A stretch of DNA of 64,000 bases, from assembly GCA_907164885.2 (NCBI GenBank), contig OU015503.1:70674488-70738487 (forward strand). Reading direction: 5' to 3'. The notes below the pieces were generated by a model. That model was not told the DNA's origin, searched no databases, and saw only the letters and a program-made list of their open reading frames with translations. The DNA is from Dolomedes plantarius (taxonomy: Eukaryota; Arthropoda; Arachnida; Araneae; Dolomedidae). Made by a program: the position numbers and the translations under genes. Every line of letters begins with the position of its first letter. Position 1 is the first letter of the stretch. Shown here one piece after another: positions 33,920 to 44,420 of this stretch.

Positions 33920-35239
33920 TCAAGTTATATGCTCAATGGTGTTGGACCAAGGTTTCAGATATTCTGCACAAGTTGATGTTTTCACTGGTCCGTCGAAGAA
34001 TGCACACTTTTCAACATCATAAGTGTTGTTTGGTTTTACTCTTGTAATTTTATATGGTCCAAGAAAGTTTTGTTTGAGTTTGATACCAGGACCAAACTGG
34101 GTACGCTTGATTTCTACAAGGTCGTCGAGTTGGAAGGGGTGAGCTTGTTTGCGTCTCAGGTTGTAAGTACGACGATTTTCGTCTTGAACCTTGCATATTT
34201 GTCGTTTAGCGTCTTTACGGAGATCATCACGTTTTTGGAGAAATGTAGATTTTATTACCTCGTTGATCATATCAACAATTTTGATGTCATGGGGAGAATG
34301 CATTTTAGTCCCAAAAAGAATTTCGAATGGAGTGGAATTGATACTACGTTGAAAGGTGGAGTTGATGATTTGTTGAACGGCTGGAACATGGGAATACCAT
34401 TTTTCCGGGTTGTCGATAGAGAGTTTAGAAAGTACGGCGATGATGACGGAGTTGAGACGTTCAACTTGACTGTTCGATCTGGGAAGTGCAGCAGTAACAG
34501 CAATGTGAAGTATATTCTGTTTTTCACAATACTCTTGAAATGCAGTAGACATAAACGCGGTACCTCTGTCTGAAATTATCCGGGACGGATTACCGAAGAC
34601 GGCTCTTTGGGTTTCCAACCTATTGATTACTTCAGCGGTGTCTGTAGACCTGGTTGGGTATAAACACACAAATTTAGTAAAGGAGTCAATAACTGCAAAA
34701 ATGTGTTTGTAATGTTTAGATGTACTGGCAAGTGGGCCTAGATGGTCAATATGGTACGTGTGCAGGGGTGTGTCGTCTTTTTCGATGGGATGCAGCATTC
34801 CATCTTGCTTGCCGCGTTTTCTGTTATTGAGGATGCATGTGACACAGTTATTGATGCATCGCTGTATTTTCTCTTTCAAGTTCGGAATAAAATATTCTTT
34901 TTGCAACAGTTCTTGAGTGCGTAGTACTGCGAAGTGGCCTCGTTCGTGAGCTGCCTGGATTATGTTCGCCTGCATACCTTCGGGCACTACAAGTAAATCA
35001 GTTCCTTGAACAGTTTTATATAGCAGATTATTTTTAACTATATTATCGTCATATGGTGCGGTTGAAAGAAGTTTTTTTATAGTTTCGATATGCTCGTCTG
35101 ACTGTTGTGCTTTAAGAAGTTGTATAAGGACACTGTCCTGAATAATCATGCAACATGGGCTTCTACTAAGGGCATCAACGTGAGCCATTTTTGAACCAGT
35201 ACGGTGTTCGATTTCGTAGTCAAAGTCTTGAATATACAA
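33920..35239 (-). CDS. Ty3/gypsy integrase (with RNase H tail)
   Basis: The 439-codon frame is open to its stop. Residues 5-26 (DFDYEIEHRTGSKM...DALSR) are the end of the RNase H region. The HHCC zinc-binding motif is at H98, H102, C132 and C135. The integrase core has D165 (HIDHLG), D224 (SDRGTAF) and E260 (SQVERLN), with 35 residues between the last two, the standard DD35E arrangement. A C-terminal region with FLGPYKITRV is typical of gypsy integrases. The catalytic residues are all present. The apparent start Met is only the first Met after the deletion join; the protein would originally be part of a longer Pol. It overlaps the end of the upstream frame by 20 bp because of the deletion. 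Confidence 0.92.
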   Translation of the reverse strand: MYIQDFDYEIEHRTGSKMAHVDALSRSPCCMIIQDSVLIQLLKAQQSDEHIETIKKLLSTAPYDDNIVKNNLLYKTVQGTDLLVVPEGMQANIIQAAHERGHFAVLRTQELLQKEYFIPNLKEKIQRCINNCVTCILNNRKRGKQDGMLHPIEKDDTPLHTYHIDHLGPLASTSKHYKHIFAVIDSFTKFVCLYPTRSTDTAEVINRLETQRAVFGNPSRIISDRGTAFMSTAFQEYCEKQNILHIAVTAALPRSNSQVERLNSVIIAVLSKLSIDNPEKWYSHVPAVQQIINSTFQRSINSTPFEILFGTKMHSPHDIKIVDMINEVIKSTFLQKRDDLRKDAKRQICKVQDENRRTYNLRRKQAHPFQLDDLVEIKRTQFGPGIKLKQNFLGPYKITRVKPNNTYDVEKCAFFDGPVKTSTCAEYLKPWSNTIEHIT

Positions 35240-37292
35240 TGTCCATCGTGCTATAGTCTATGCAAACTCTCGGCTGACCGTTCTTTTTACGAACGACAAC
35301 GACTTGACTAGCGTAGGGGGAAGAAATTGGTTCTATAATTCCATTTGTTAACCATTCGTCAATTTGAGCATCCACTATATCACGCTCTGCAAATGGTAAG
35401 CTTCGGGGTGTATGGAAAATTGGCTTATCGTCACTAAGCGTTATATCAAGTTCGATGTTCGCAGCTTTCGTTTTGTTAGGTTTGTAGGCTAACAATTTGT
35501 GTTCAACGTCACTACGGGTTTGGCGAGAAATGTTAGGACCAATATCAAAAGAAGGAGGATCGGCTGAAATTGTCATTACAAAATCGTCATGTACGGCAGA
35601 ATCATCAGGCTTTGAAATTTTGGAAAACATAGCACCGTCAGGTGTAATAGTTAAATTCGCCTGTTGGATTACATCGCAACCCAGTATGAGATCGAAAATC
35701 ATACAGTTATTTGGAACAACGGAGATATTCTCTGGAAAAATTTGATCATCTATTTTAATTTCGGAAGCAAAAGAACCAATTATTTGAGTTTTTGAAAAAC
35801 CGAAACCAGTTAGCATTGTAGTGCTATTCGTCAACGGTGGTGATCCGAGTTTAATCCACGCGGAATGTTTAAGAAGCGTCGAATGACTGAAAGTATCCAC
35901 TATTCCCGAAAATGTATTATCAAAAATAACAACCGTTTTGCATATATTAGTGAAAGAAGTAACAACATGCACCGTGTTGACACCGTCATGCGTCGCGGAG
36001 CTTTCAATTTGAGGAGTACGACGGCAGTCCGAGGACTTATGTCCAAATAAATTACAAGAAAGACAACGAAGGCCAAGAGAAAGACTAGGGCACGTCTTTG
36101 AGATATGCCCAATTGCATTACAATTAAAACAGCGTTGATGAGATTTAGCTGAGCTAGCAACAGTAAATTTTGAGTCACGTCTTTGGGGTGCAGTGTTTGG
36201 TTCCGTGCCTCTTCTTTGGCCATCGCCGGCACGTCGAAAATTCGAACTAATTGTGTTCTTTCGACTAACTACGGTTTCGTATGTTCGGAGTTTTTCTTTG
36301 AATTCGGTATAAGATTTTGCACCGTAAAGAATAATTTTCTCTGATGGGGTACCCTGTATTCCTTGTATAGTATACTGAATGACGGAACATTCGTCAATAA
36401 TATTAGTAGTGCGGTTTGCAATTTCACGCATCGCTATTAAATACTGCATTAAACTTTCATTAGGACGCACGTGACGTCTTTCAAGTTGTCTATGAATTTC
36501 AATGGATGTGATTCTATCAGAAAATTCATTTATTAACGCGGTCTTAAATGAATCATACGAATTCAGATTTCTTTGAGAAAACAAAAAAGTTTTAGCAGGT
36601 CCTGTAATGAGGCGTTTGGCAAAAACCAATTTTTGTTGATCACTGATAGCGGGAAATAAATTAAAGTTATCCTCCACGTCGGGAAAAAAATTGTGGACGG
36701 AATATAAGTTATTGCCTGTGAACTTGCGACATGAGGTTGAAAGGTCTCTTAACAAGAACCAGAAGTGAGAACGCATAGAGTCAGAAATCAAAACATCATT
36801 TCTGCTAGGAGAGGCGTCAAGCCACGGTTGTTTAGTCTGGGTATCTGACTGAAACGCGGGAAAGTTTTGCAAAGGGCTGGAAGTAATTTGACCTACATTT
36901 GAATCATTTGCGATAGACTCAGAAGAAAGAGTAATTTCGTTTTCAGCCTCGCATAAAAAACTCGTATCTAAAGAATTTTGAAATTTGGACAAATCGGATA
37001 GGGCATAAAGAATATTATCGCATAACTCAATTTTGTTAGTACTGATATTATCTAAATGCAATAAATTAGCAACAGAACTAAAATCGGCGAGTGAAAGATC
37101 CTTCATTAAGCATTCTTTATGTTTCGCGACATCGAATTCTGCGGGGAATGAGGAAAATTGACGCATTTTTTTTCGCGATGAGCGGTCGAAATCGATATAA
37201 CCGAGTACTTTATTTAATAATTTTACGTTTTGGGTTGTTCCGTATGTGAGGGAGTTAGCAATCAGAGGGATATCGCCTAAGGTTAGGGCCAT
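35220..37292 (-). CDS. Ty3/gypsy Gag-protease with truncated reverse transcriptase
   Basis: An open frame of 690 codons. Residues 1-380 are the Gag capsid-like part, with a long region predicted to bind nucleic acid and assemble particles by family analogy. Two CCHC zinc knuckles (CX2CX4HX4C) lie at residues 388-401 and 410-423. The aspartic protease region follows: D466 is in VDTFS, where families usually have D-T/S-G, and the second flap motif is LILGCD at 535-540. The RT N-terminal part (PFAERDIVDAQIDEWLTNG to RVCIDY) ends at residue 680, after which ten out-of-frame codons lead to a stop. The RT catalytic YxDD block is absent. The start is the first Met, 571 bp inside the LTR. Confidence 0.9.
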   Translation of the reverse strand: MALTLGDIPLIANSLTYGTTQNVKLLNKVLGYIDFDRSSRKKMRQFSSFPAEFDVAKHKECLMKDLSLADFSSVANLLHLDNISTNKIELCDNILYALSDLSKFQNSLDTSFLCEAENEITLSSESIANDSNVGQITSSPLQNFPAFQSDTQTKQPWLDASPSRNDVLISDSMRSHFWFLLRDLSTSCRKFTGNNLYSVHNFFPDVEDNFNLFPAISDQQKLVFAKRLITGPAKTFLFSQRNLNSYDSFKTALINEFSDRITSIEIHRQLERRHVRPNESLMQYLIAMREIANRTTNIIDECSVIQYTIQGIQGTPSEKIILYGAKSYTEFKEKLRTYETVVSRKNTISSNFRRAGDGQRRGTEPNTAPQRRDSKFTVASSAKSHQRCFNCNAIGHISKTCPSLSLGLRCLSCNLFGHKSSDCRRTPQIESSATHDGVNTVHVVTSFTNICKTVVIFDNTFSGIVDTFSHSTLLKHSAWIKLGSPPLTNSTTMLTGFGFSKTQIIGSFASEIKIDDQIFPENISVVPNNCMIFDLILGCDVIQQANLTITPDGAMFSKISKPDDSAVHDDFVMTISADPPSFDIGPNISRQTRSDVEHKLLAYKPNKTKAANIELDITLSDDKPIFHTPRSLPFAERDIVDAQIDEWLTNGIIEPISSPYASQVVVVRKKNGQPRVCIDYSTMDIVYSRL
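35240..35265 (-). other. Deletion junction in pol
   Basis: The RT reading ends at RVCIDY. Immediately afterwards, in a different frame, the sequence reads ARWTLYIQDFDYE, the end of RNase H. The intervening RT palm, connection and most of RNase H are gone, and the join also shifts the frame. Confidence 0.85.
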
Positions 37293-37862
37293 AGTGAAAA
37301 TTGAAACAAATTAATAACACAACTGAGGGGAAAAATTTTTAAACTTAAGAAATTACGAAATTTTGAAACAGAAACTAACGGGAAAACAAAAAAAAAATGG
37401 GGCCTACCTCGCTTAAGGGAACAGTCCTTGTGGCTCGAAGGGTATCCAATGAGAATAGGAAGAATAGTCCACGAAAGTCCAGTCTATTTTTTTTTTATAT
37501 AGGTGAATGTCACTATCCAAAATCACGTTATCCAGTAGAATGGCACTATATCCAGTAGTATAGGAATGTCATTAAGTTCTCGATGGTTACACAGTTCAGC
37601 ACTGCAGCAATTATTTCGTTTCGATTTCAACGAAAATATTGTAGATTCGTTGGTTTGTTACAGGTGTTCTAGTAGATTAAAACAAATATCCTCGGTGAGA
37701 GCAGCCCGTCTGCTGCAATTGGCACGTCAGCCACAACTAAATTCAAAAATAAAAGTGTTTACAGCCGACTGCTGCGACGATACTTCTTTTTTTTTAAACG
37801 GGAAACGGGTCTAGGGGGAACAATTCAAGCAGGGAAAGCGAAGGAAAGGCCGAACCCCCAAA
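37293..37862 (-). other. Gypsy leader region and candidate primer-binding site
   Basis: Between the 5' LTR and the Gag start. Next to the LTR, on the element strand, the sequence is TTTGGGGGTTCGGCC. TGGGGGTTCGGCC could pair with a tRNA 3' end (…CCA) and is the likely primer-binding site. A forward ORF at 37566-37814 has no known motif. Confidence 0.5.
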
Positions 37863-38083
37863 TGTGGGGAAGCAAAGACCACAGCAATATTGGATATAAA
37901 CATCCTTTATTAGTTAAATATTAAAGAAATCAAAATGAACAGCTCGAGAGGGACGTCTTCCCATCTCGGAGTACAGCGATCGTCTGATAAGGCGGGAATA
38001 CATCATGCTGGCGCACGCACTGACGTCACAGAGACAGTAGCGCCGCGTAACGTTTGGAGATGGAGATGGGATTGAATTTCCCA
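37863..38083 (-). repeat. 5' LTR of the Ty3/gypsy element
   Basis: Same boundaries as the 3' LTR: TGTGGGGAAGC to GAATTTCCCA. Substitutions at three positions relative to 33364-33584. Confidence 0.95.
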
Positions 38084-38089
38084 TATATA

Positions 38090-40740
38090 TATATAAACTA
38101 ATGGGCGTTGCACTTTAGATCTGAAACATCCTCAGAGAAAAGTCGATCTTGAAAGAAAAAATAGCAAGTTTGTGAACAGCTGTGATAGACTTCCAAGCGC
38201 TATAAAGTGAGACTTCTACGATTGAGTCTATAAAGTTTCTTTATGACTAAAAAAAACTTAAGTATTGGACTTAAAAAAAATTTCGATATGTATTTATTTA
38301 GTATATTTTATAAATATAAATTCATATTTATTTTTTTCCTTTTTTCAATTCCAATCTTTTTATTCTAAATTGTGAGATTTTAATGTCATCTCTCGAAATA
38401 AATACTTTTGATAAAATTCTTGCTTAGGCTTAAAATTACGAAAGAAATCTGCAAATAATCAATATTGAGGGTTTGCAAATCAGCTTTATTAAAGCCCTAA
38501 CTCTCAACAACTTTATCTACGTAATTAGAAATAGCTATTTTTCTGAAGTACATCGTAGTACTGTATTCCGCCTTTCAGAAGTTCAGTTGCGTAAAACTGA
38601 TTAAATTAAGCTCCAAAAGTATTTAATCTGAACAAAAAAAAATGGAAAAGCTAGTTATCACGGATCAAAGATCTTGAGCTGAAAATACACTAATCGATCC
38701 ATTAGCCATATTTGACATAAAGAAATCAACTCATTGGAAACAAAGCGTGATCTTTTGAAAATCAAACCACCCGCTGACCTTTGGAAAGAAAAGTTTGTTT
38801 GCTTTAAAAAGTAATTCTGATAAACAACTTGTAGGCAATATTAGGTTTTATACTTGGCCACCACAAAATGTCATGGAAATGAAATAAGGTAACTTAAATT
38901 TTATACATAGTACTAGAAAGTAATAATGTGAAATTTGTAGTACATTGGTATGAGAGTTTAGAAATATATAGAGGAACGACAGCCAGAATTACACTTAAAT
39001 AAATGTACAAACATAGGCGTAGCGTGCTTCTATCTATTTTCCTTGTTTGTTTGTTTTTTTTTGTCTTTTTGGGGAGGGGCAAGAATTGAATTCATTTAGG
39101 GCCCTCCTCAGTGCATTGACTACCGGACGGTCCTTAAAATATGAAATATTATGTTTTTTTTTAAATTGAATAACAATAGAATTGATGTTTAAGTAATAGT
39201 CAAAAGTGATACAATGAGAAAAAAATATAATATAAATAAAATGATAAAAAAAATGTAGAATCGAATTTTTTTATGGATCATATAATTTTTAAAAACTATG
39301 TTAAGGCTAAAAACACAATCGGAATGTTCAGATTCACAGTTTGAAAAAGAGGGGAAAGAACCAACTTTCTTGAATTTTTTCTAAAATTTTCCGATTTTAA
39401 CTGAACTTCTACAACGTTTTAATTTATTTCAAGTTAAGTTGGGGGGCCACGGGCCCCCATGCCCCCCCCCCGACGATATGCCTATGTATACAAAGATTTC
39501 GCTAACAAGCTCACTATAGGAATCACACTGATGTACAAATTTTTTTTCAAAAAGAAAAATTCCTCGAAAAGAAAAAAAGAAAACAATAGTAGGAAAAGGC
39601 TCACTATTTTAGTGGAAATATTTATCATAGAGGTACAAGCCTGATTTGAACTCTATTATACATTAAAACAGTAAAAAATAATTGTTGAATAAGCGTTAAT
39701 TGGAATATTAGCGTTAATTAAATTATATCAAAATAAGCTTTCATTTCCGCGTGATATCAAAGTTAGAACCCACAATGGGTGACTTAACAGGTAGCGTACT
39801 TAATCTTAGAGCTTCCGTAGCCATAAAATAAACTCCCAAGCCTGTAACTGCACTCTTAACGTAAATATTTTTTCTCCGCATTTTTATGCAAAATCCCCAG
39901 GTGTCCATAACAAATAATCCCTTTAAGTGAAAGTGCTTAGCCCAAAGAAATTTTGAAGCGTAGTGGTGCGAGATAAGGACATAATTCTATGGTTTTGAAC
40001 TGTCCCAGGTTTAAAATTTGCGGTTAAGGAAACTGAAAATTTAAAGTGTGGAAGTTTGGAGCAAATTCTGGGAGATAAACAACGCAACAGTAATTTAAAA
40101 AAGCGGAGGTATGGTTGAAAGAACTTCTTAATTGTAGTCTTTAATGCCTGAAAAGTTCTGTTAAGTGTGCATTGAACTCGCTATTAAGTTTTCACAGTGC
40201 GGCATATAAAACATTCTTAACTATTTGAAGACACCGTTTTCATAGACTGTGCCGCTGGGCGAAATGTGGCAAGCTTAAAAGCATATTAGAGTTGTTATTG
40301 AAAGCTATTAAATAAACTACTGAAGTTTCTTGATTTGTTTATCTATTTCGCTGGTAATTCAGAATTTGGTGCCAGTAGATGTTTTGCTTAAAGTTAGTGA
40401 GAGTCGTATTAATTGATGTAAAACTTTATAAATATAAACATATTGAAAAAAAAATATTTGAAAGCTCTCATTCTGTTACTCTTAATTTAAATGTGAAATT
40501 AACTACATTCAAAACTTGCAGTGTTATAAGTCGTTTTAAGTTATATTTTAAACAACCGCAATTTTAAGTTGTAGTACCACTTTAAAATATTGTAAAGATT
40601 TAATATTTAACAACAGAGTTTATTTTTTTATTTTTTTTTTGGCATTGTAAAACGTACGAACACACAGAAAAAGAGTGATTTTAAAACAGAATCGTTATAT
40701 AAAGAAATCAATCGTATGATAATTAGGAATAAACTTAAAT
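38090..40740. other. AT-rich region without a supported gene
   Basis: No coding motif. Near 39070-39130 (GGGGAGGGGCAAGAATTG) and 39440-39485 (GGGGGCCACGGGCCCCCATG with a following C10 run) are G/C-rich islands in AT-rich surroundings. They look like the ends of one dispersed element with AT-rich interior, but I could not define TIRs. Confidence 0.35.
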
Positions 40741-41474
40741 AAAATGTTTAACTTGCAGACTGTTCATAGGGATATGACAATAGCACCAAGGCCAAAAGTA
40801 GAAGAGGGTAGAAAGTTTATGGCCGAAATAAAATGGACCACACACATGATATTCCAGCCCCGGGCCAGGTTGTAAAAGGGTCCAGATCCGTGGGAAAGAT
40901 GAAACAGTGGTCACGAGGATAGCTACGCCCCTAACTAGGAATGGTCCCCAAAGAATTTATAATTCAAAACCCAAGCGAATGATAGCGTATGGATGTTGTA
41001 AAAAGGGAATGGAAACACCAATGATGGTGTTTCCATTCCCTTCCAAAAGTAGGTTGGAACGAAAAATTAAGAAAGGGAAGAAATATTGAGTAAAAGAGGA
41101 GAGAAGTCTGCTTATATAGACAAAAATTAATTGACTGTTGATAGAGATGGAATGACGTGAATGAGGCTGGAGTTACTACATGAGCCGAATATAAGCGAAG
41201 TTAGTTGGCGAGTTCGACGTAGTGAAGGATGGCTGTTGACACGATATAGCAAATATAGAAAAGTATTAAACATGATGCAGAGAGCTGAGATGAGAGGTGA
41301 TAGTGCCATTTAAAGTAGTAGAAATTGATGAAGAGAGGGAAGCGTCAACCCGAGACGATGCCCCAGCAATCAACTTAAGCCCTGCGATCCCACCCTTGAG
41401 ATGTCAAAGACCACGATACTACTGCCAGATGAATGATTTGCGACAGTGACCGACGAAACATCAAAAGGAGGTAA
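40741..41474 (+). other. Possible 3' internal region of an LTR element
   Basis: The segment is richer in GC than its flanks and runs into AAAAGGAGGTAA, a polypurine-tract-like run directly before the candidate LTR at 41475. The 60-codon ORF here has no gag, pol or env motif that I recognise. Confidence 0.3.
41003..41042. repeat. Perfect 18-bp hairpin
   Basis: AAGGGAATGGAAACACCA at 41003-41020 is followed by the loop ATGA and then its exact reverse complement at 41025-41042. Confidence 0.97.
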
Positions 41475-41725
41475 TGTCTGTTATTTCCCAATTTGTCGTA
41501 AGCCATGCTGCCTTGTCCTAAGTCATGAATGATAACTCGGGGATTGATAGATATTGACGTAATACTAAATAATAATTAATTCTAAGTAGGATGATAGTGA
41601 GCGCCATGTAGTAGAATGATGACAATTATCAATTAAGTGTGTTAAATATATGCAGTTGAAGAATAATTAGTAATTAATTGAATGTGCAAAATCTATTTAA
41701 AGTGTGATGATTATCTTGATTATGA

Positions 41726-41794
<69 letters not shown>

Positions 41795-41851
41795 TAATGT
41801 TCAATAAATCAATTTGTTAATTAAACTCAGAGTGAAAGTGTTATTGTCACA
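41475..41851 (+). repeat. Candidate LTR (377 bp)
   Basis: Begins TGTCTGTTATTTCCC and ends GTTATTGTCACA, so the ends are TGT...ACA. A polypurine-like tract precedes it and TTCAATAAATC (poly(A) signal) lies at about 41800. It contains a (TA)n(TG)n microsatellite (41727-41793). No partner LTR in this window. Confidence 0.45.
41727..41793. repeat. (TA)n(TG)n microsatellite
   Basis: TA run then TG run inside the candidate LTR. Confidence 0.97.
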
Positions 41852-41859
41852 ACGAATTA

Positions 41860-42600
41860 ATCAATGTACTACCACGATACGAAAGGGGGTTCTTGATTAT
41901 ACGGAAGATATTGACATATTTTATATTAACATTAAATAATTAATTAATTAATAAGACATCTTCATTCCTAACTTTATCAACCAATTTCCCCGTCACACAG
42001 ACTTACAGCGTTATTGATAACTTATATTTTTAAATACATATTATAAACTCCAATCATAAACACTGAAATATTTCTCATATTTTCTATTTTATATGATACA
42101 TTCCATTTTCATTTCCCTTTTAATACTAATTTACAGAGGTTGTGTAAGGACAGCCTGCAAGGGTCTATGCATCTTTTGATTTTTAAATAGTGTTTCTTCC
42201 TATGAAACTATCCTAACCATGAGGTAAGGTCTCATTTATTTTCAATAACTATCCTAGCAGTATTCCTCACATTCTTTTCAAAGACCAGCGACACGAGTTA
42301 TTGAGCTGGAACTATTTAATCAACGATACTAATTTTTTTTCAAAACAGCAGTAATTTTTTTTATTTTATCCTTTTCCTACCGGCTCGTTATCATATTATC
42401 CAACGGTGAGGCATCACTATATCATCAACCTACTCACACGAGGCATAGGTTTTTCAAACAACACAGGGTGCTTTATCGGTTTAATTTACCCTCGTGAGGT
42501 GAGATGACCTCCATTTTAACACATATCCTTACAAAGTTAGTGAGCCCAAGGAATCATACTGTTACCAAATCGTAATTCGGCCATGAGGGTGCTCGGTTAG
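41860..42600. other. Unassigned AT-rich sequence
   Basis: No supported feature. GAGGGTGCTCGGTTAG at 42585-42600 is a fragment of the SINE-like family, and a (TA)n run follows at 42601-42627. Confidence 0.35.
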
Positions 42601-42949
42601 AGTATATATATATATATATATATATACATGTAAATGAGAAGTAGTGGAGTAAAACAAAAGCTAGCAAAACACAAATATTTAACTGAAGACAATTACAAAT
42701 ATGGGAGTACACAGACGAAGCATATTCGTCGTTGAACATATTACATCGAAGATATTGACCAATAACAGTGTTACTGCCGCGTTATAACGGATTTTCAGGA
42801 GCTACACGTCGTTACGACTTAATCGCTTGCTCGCATAGCCTCATCTTGCGTCGAACAGTTACGGTTCAAGTTGAAAGTCGTTTGCGCCGTCAGGTGCCGC
42901 CATCTGGTATTCGTGATCCGAATGATCTTCAGATACATATAGATATGCA

Positions 42950-43009
42950 CGCACGCACACACACACACACACACACACACGTATGCATATATATATATAT
43001 ATATATATA
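42950..43009. repeat. (CA)n(TA)n microsatellite
   Basis: CA run, GTATGCATA, then a TA run ending at the MITE at 43010. Confidence 0.97.
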
Positions 43010-43257
43010 CAGGGTGTCCATAATTAAAGTCCCACTTTCAAAAGGCTGCAAAAAAAGAACCACTGGTCAGAGTGACTTCAAATTTGAACTGAATATACTG
43101 AAAAAAGGGGGAAATGATTTGGCATAATAAAAAAAAAGTTCCAAAATGTTACAGCGTATCTATTGATACACTTATATTCAGTTCAAAATTAAAGTCATTC
43201 TGACCAGTGGTACTTTTTTTGCAGTCTTTTGAAAGTGGGACTTTAATTATGGATACC

Positions 43258-43260
<3 letters not shown>
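43010..43260. mobile_element. Near-perfect palindromic mariner-type MITE, 251 bp
   Basis: CAGGGTGTCCATAATTAAAG at the left and the inverse of the right end (CAGGGTATCCATAATTAAAG) match closely for about 65 bp, through CCACTGGTCAGA. The interior arms ATTTGAACTGAATAT also pair. TA repeats flank both sides. The termini are close to those of the DUF4817 mariner at 26912, so a related transposase could have moved it. Confidence 0.92.
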
Positions 43261-43292
<32 letters not shown>

Positions 43293-43309
43293 ATGTAAGT
43301 GCACGCTAA

Positions 43310-43560
43310 ACTTGTTGGGTGGAAAGTCTCTTCGGGAGGTTTGTAAGGAGGGGGGGGGGGGGGGGTACGAGCACACCTGATGTCGTCCCTAAATGTACTC
43401 GGTCCAAATAGTGGTAGCACCGAGTAAAATTCGGCCTCCGATCCTTGTGGTACCCAACAGCCTTGTGATAAAAAAGAGCTGCATCGCTTCACCCTGTGGT
43501 CCTCAATGTGCCTGGTTAAGATTTATCCGATCAGGGGGCATTGGCAAAAACAACAGCAAA
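43310..43560 (+). repeat. Dispersed SINE-like repeat with AAC-rich tail
   Basis: Runs from AAAGTCTCTTCGGGAGGTTTG through a G19 run, GGTACGAGCACACCTGATGTC, TACTCGGTCCAAAT and CTCCGATCCTTGTGGTACC to GCAAAAACAACAGC. It is the most complete copy of the family also seen at 3990-4320 and 30935-31155. Confidence 0.6.
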
Positions 43561-43847
43561 GTTCTTATGATTCAAAAAGCTTTAGGTCAATTTTTTTACA
43601 GTACGTTTAATTGTTAGCCCCTAAACCAAGCGAGATTCACATCAGTGAATGAACTGCATAAAAAAAACATCAAACATCTAAAAAATGCATAAAGTTTATG
43701 ACTTATATGGTTACACAAAAAGCTATGATACCGCTTATACAGATTATACAACACTAATATGCACTGCTAGCTTGTTCAGTTCTTTACACTGTGGGATAAG
43801 CTCTTGTAATCTAATGCTTAGTGAAACAAGTTAATAGTGGAAAGCCA

Positions 43848-44420
43848 GTGCGAAAATTTCGCAAGCGAATGAAATACGAATAATTTTATAGCGAGGTGGG
43901 TGGTTTATAGTAGGATGAAATAGTAACTGGTTCATTTGTAGCAATTGTTTATTTGTCAAATAACAATGGTGCGTAAGGATAATGCAAAACCGATTATAAA
44001 ACACCTTTAGACACACTATTGAAGATGAAGCATAGCACAAAACAGGAGAACATGAGATATGTACACGTCAAAGCACATTTGTAGACGATATTAAAAGTTA
44101 AACAAGACACAAACTCGCGAAAAATGGGATATTTACATAAAAAACCTCTGTGTACACACTATTTGATCGTGCCGTATCGACGCATCCGGGGAAAGAACTC
44201 TAGGGCTAAAAGTCAGTTTTTCGGCTTTTAAACAAGCAATGCAATCTGTCATTCTAGATTAAAAATTTGTCAGAATTGGAGAACGCATTCTTTAAAATGG
44301 TACCTCAAGTATCGATTTTGGTTAAGTACGAAGGGAAAGAAAAGGATCGTCACAAAAAATCACCATTTAGAAATAATATGTATGAGGATTATACGGGTAT
44401 GTAAAACGAAAAAATAATGT
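43848..44420. repeat. Dispersed repeat, copy 2 (pair with 15371-15910)
   Basis: Same orientation and order of blocks as copy 1, with scattered substitutions and small indels. Confidence 0.8.

Larger units (their letters stand above)
33364..38083 (-). mobile_element. Ty3/gypsy LTR retrotransposon, internally deleted
   Basis: Two 221-bp LTRs flank gag-protease and integrase frames on the minus strand. The LTRs differ at three positions (about 98.6% identity), which indicates a recent insertion. The element is short (4720 bp) because the reverse transcriptase core and most of RNase H are missing. It sits directly beside TATATATAAA on both sides, so a target duplication cannot be read with confidence. 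It lies 10 bp from the end of the Tc1 element. Confidence 0.95.

Noticed and set aside
34070..34573. 167-codon plus-strand ORF
   Set aside because: It lies wholly antisense to the integrase frame, has no motifs of its own, and is a shadow of that coding sequence.
43340..43366. G-quadruplex regulatory element at the poly(G) run
   Set aside because: It is a single G homopolymer in a SINE copy with no neighbouring gene. Homopolymer length is also prone to sequencing error.
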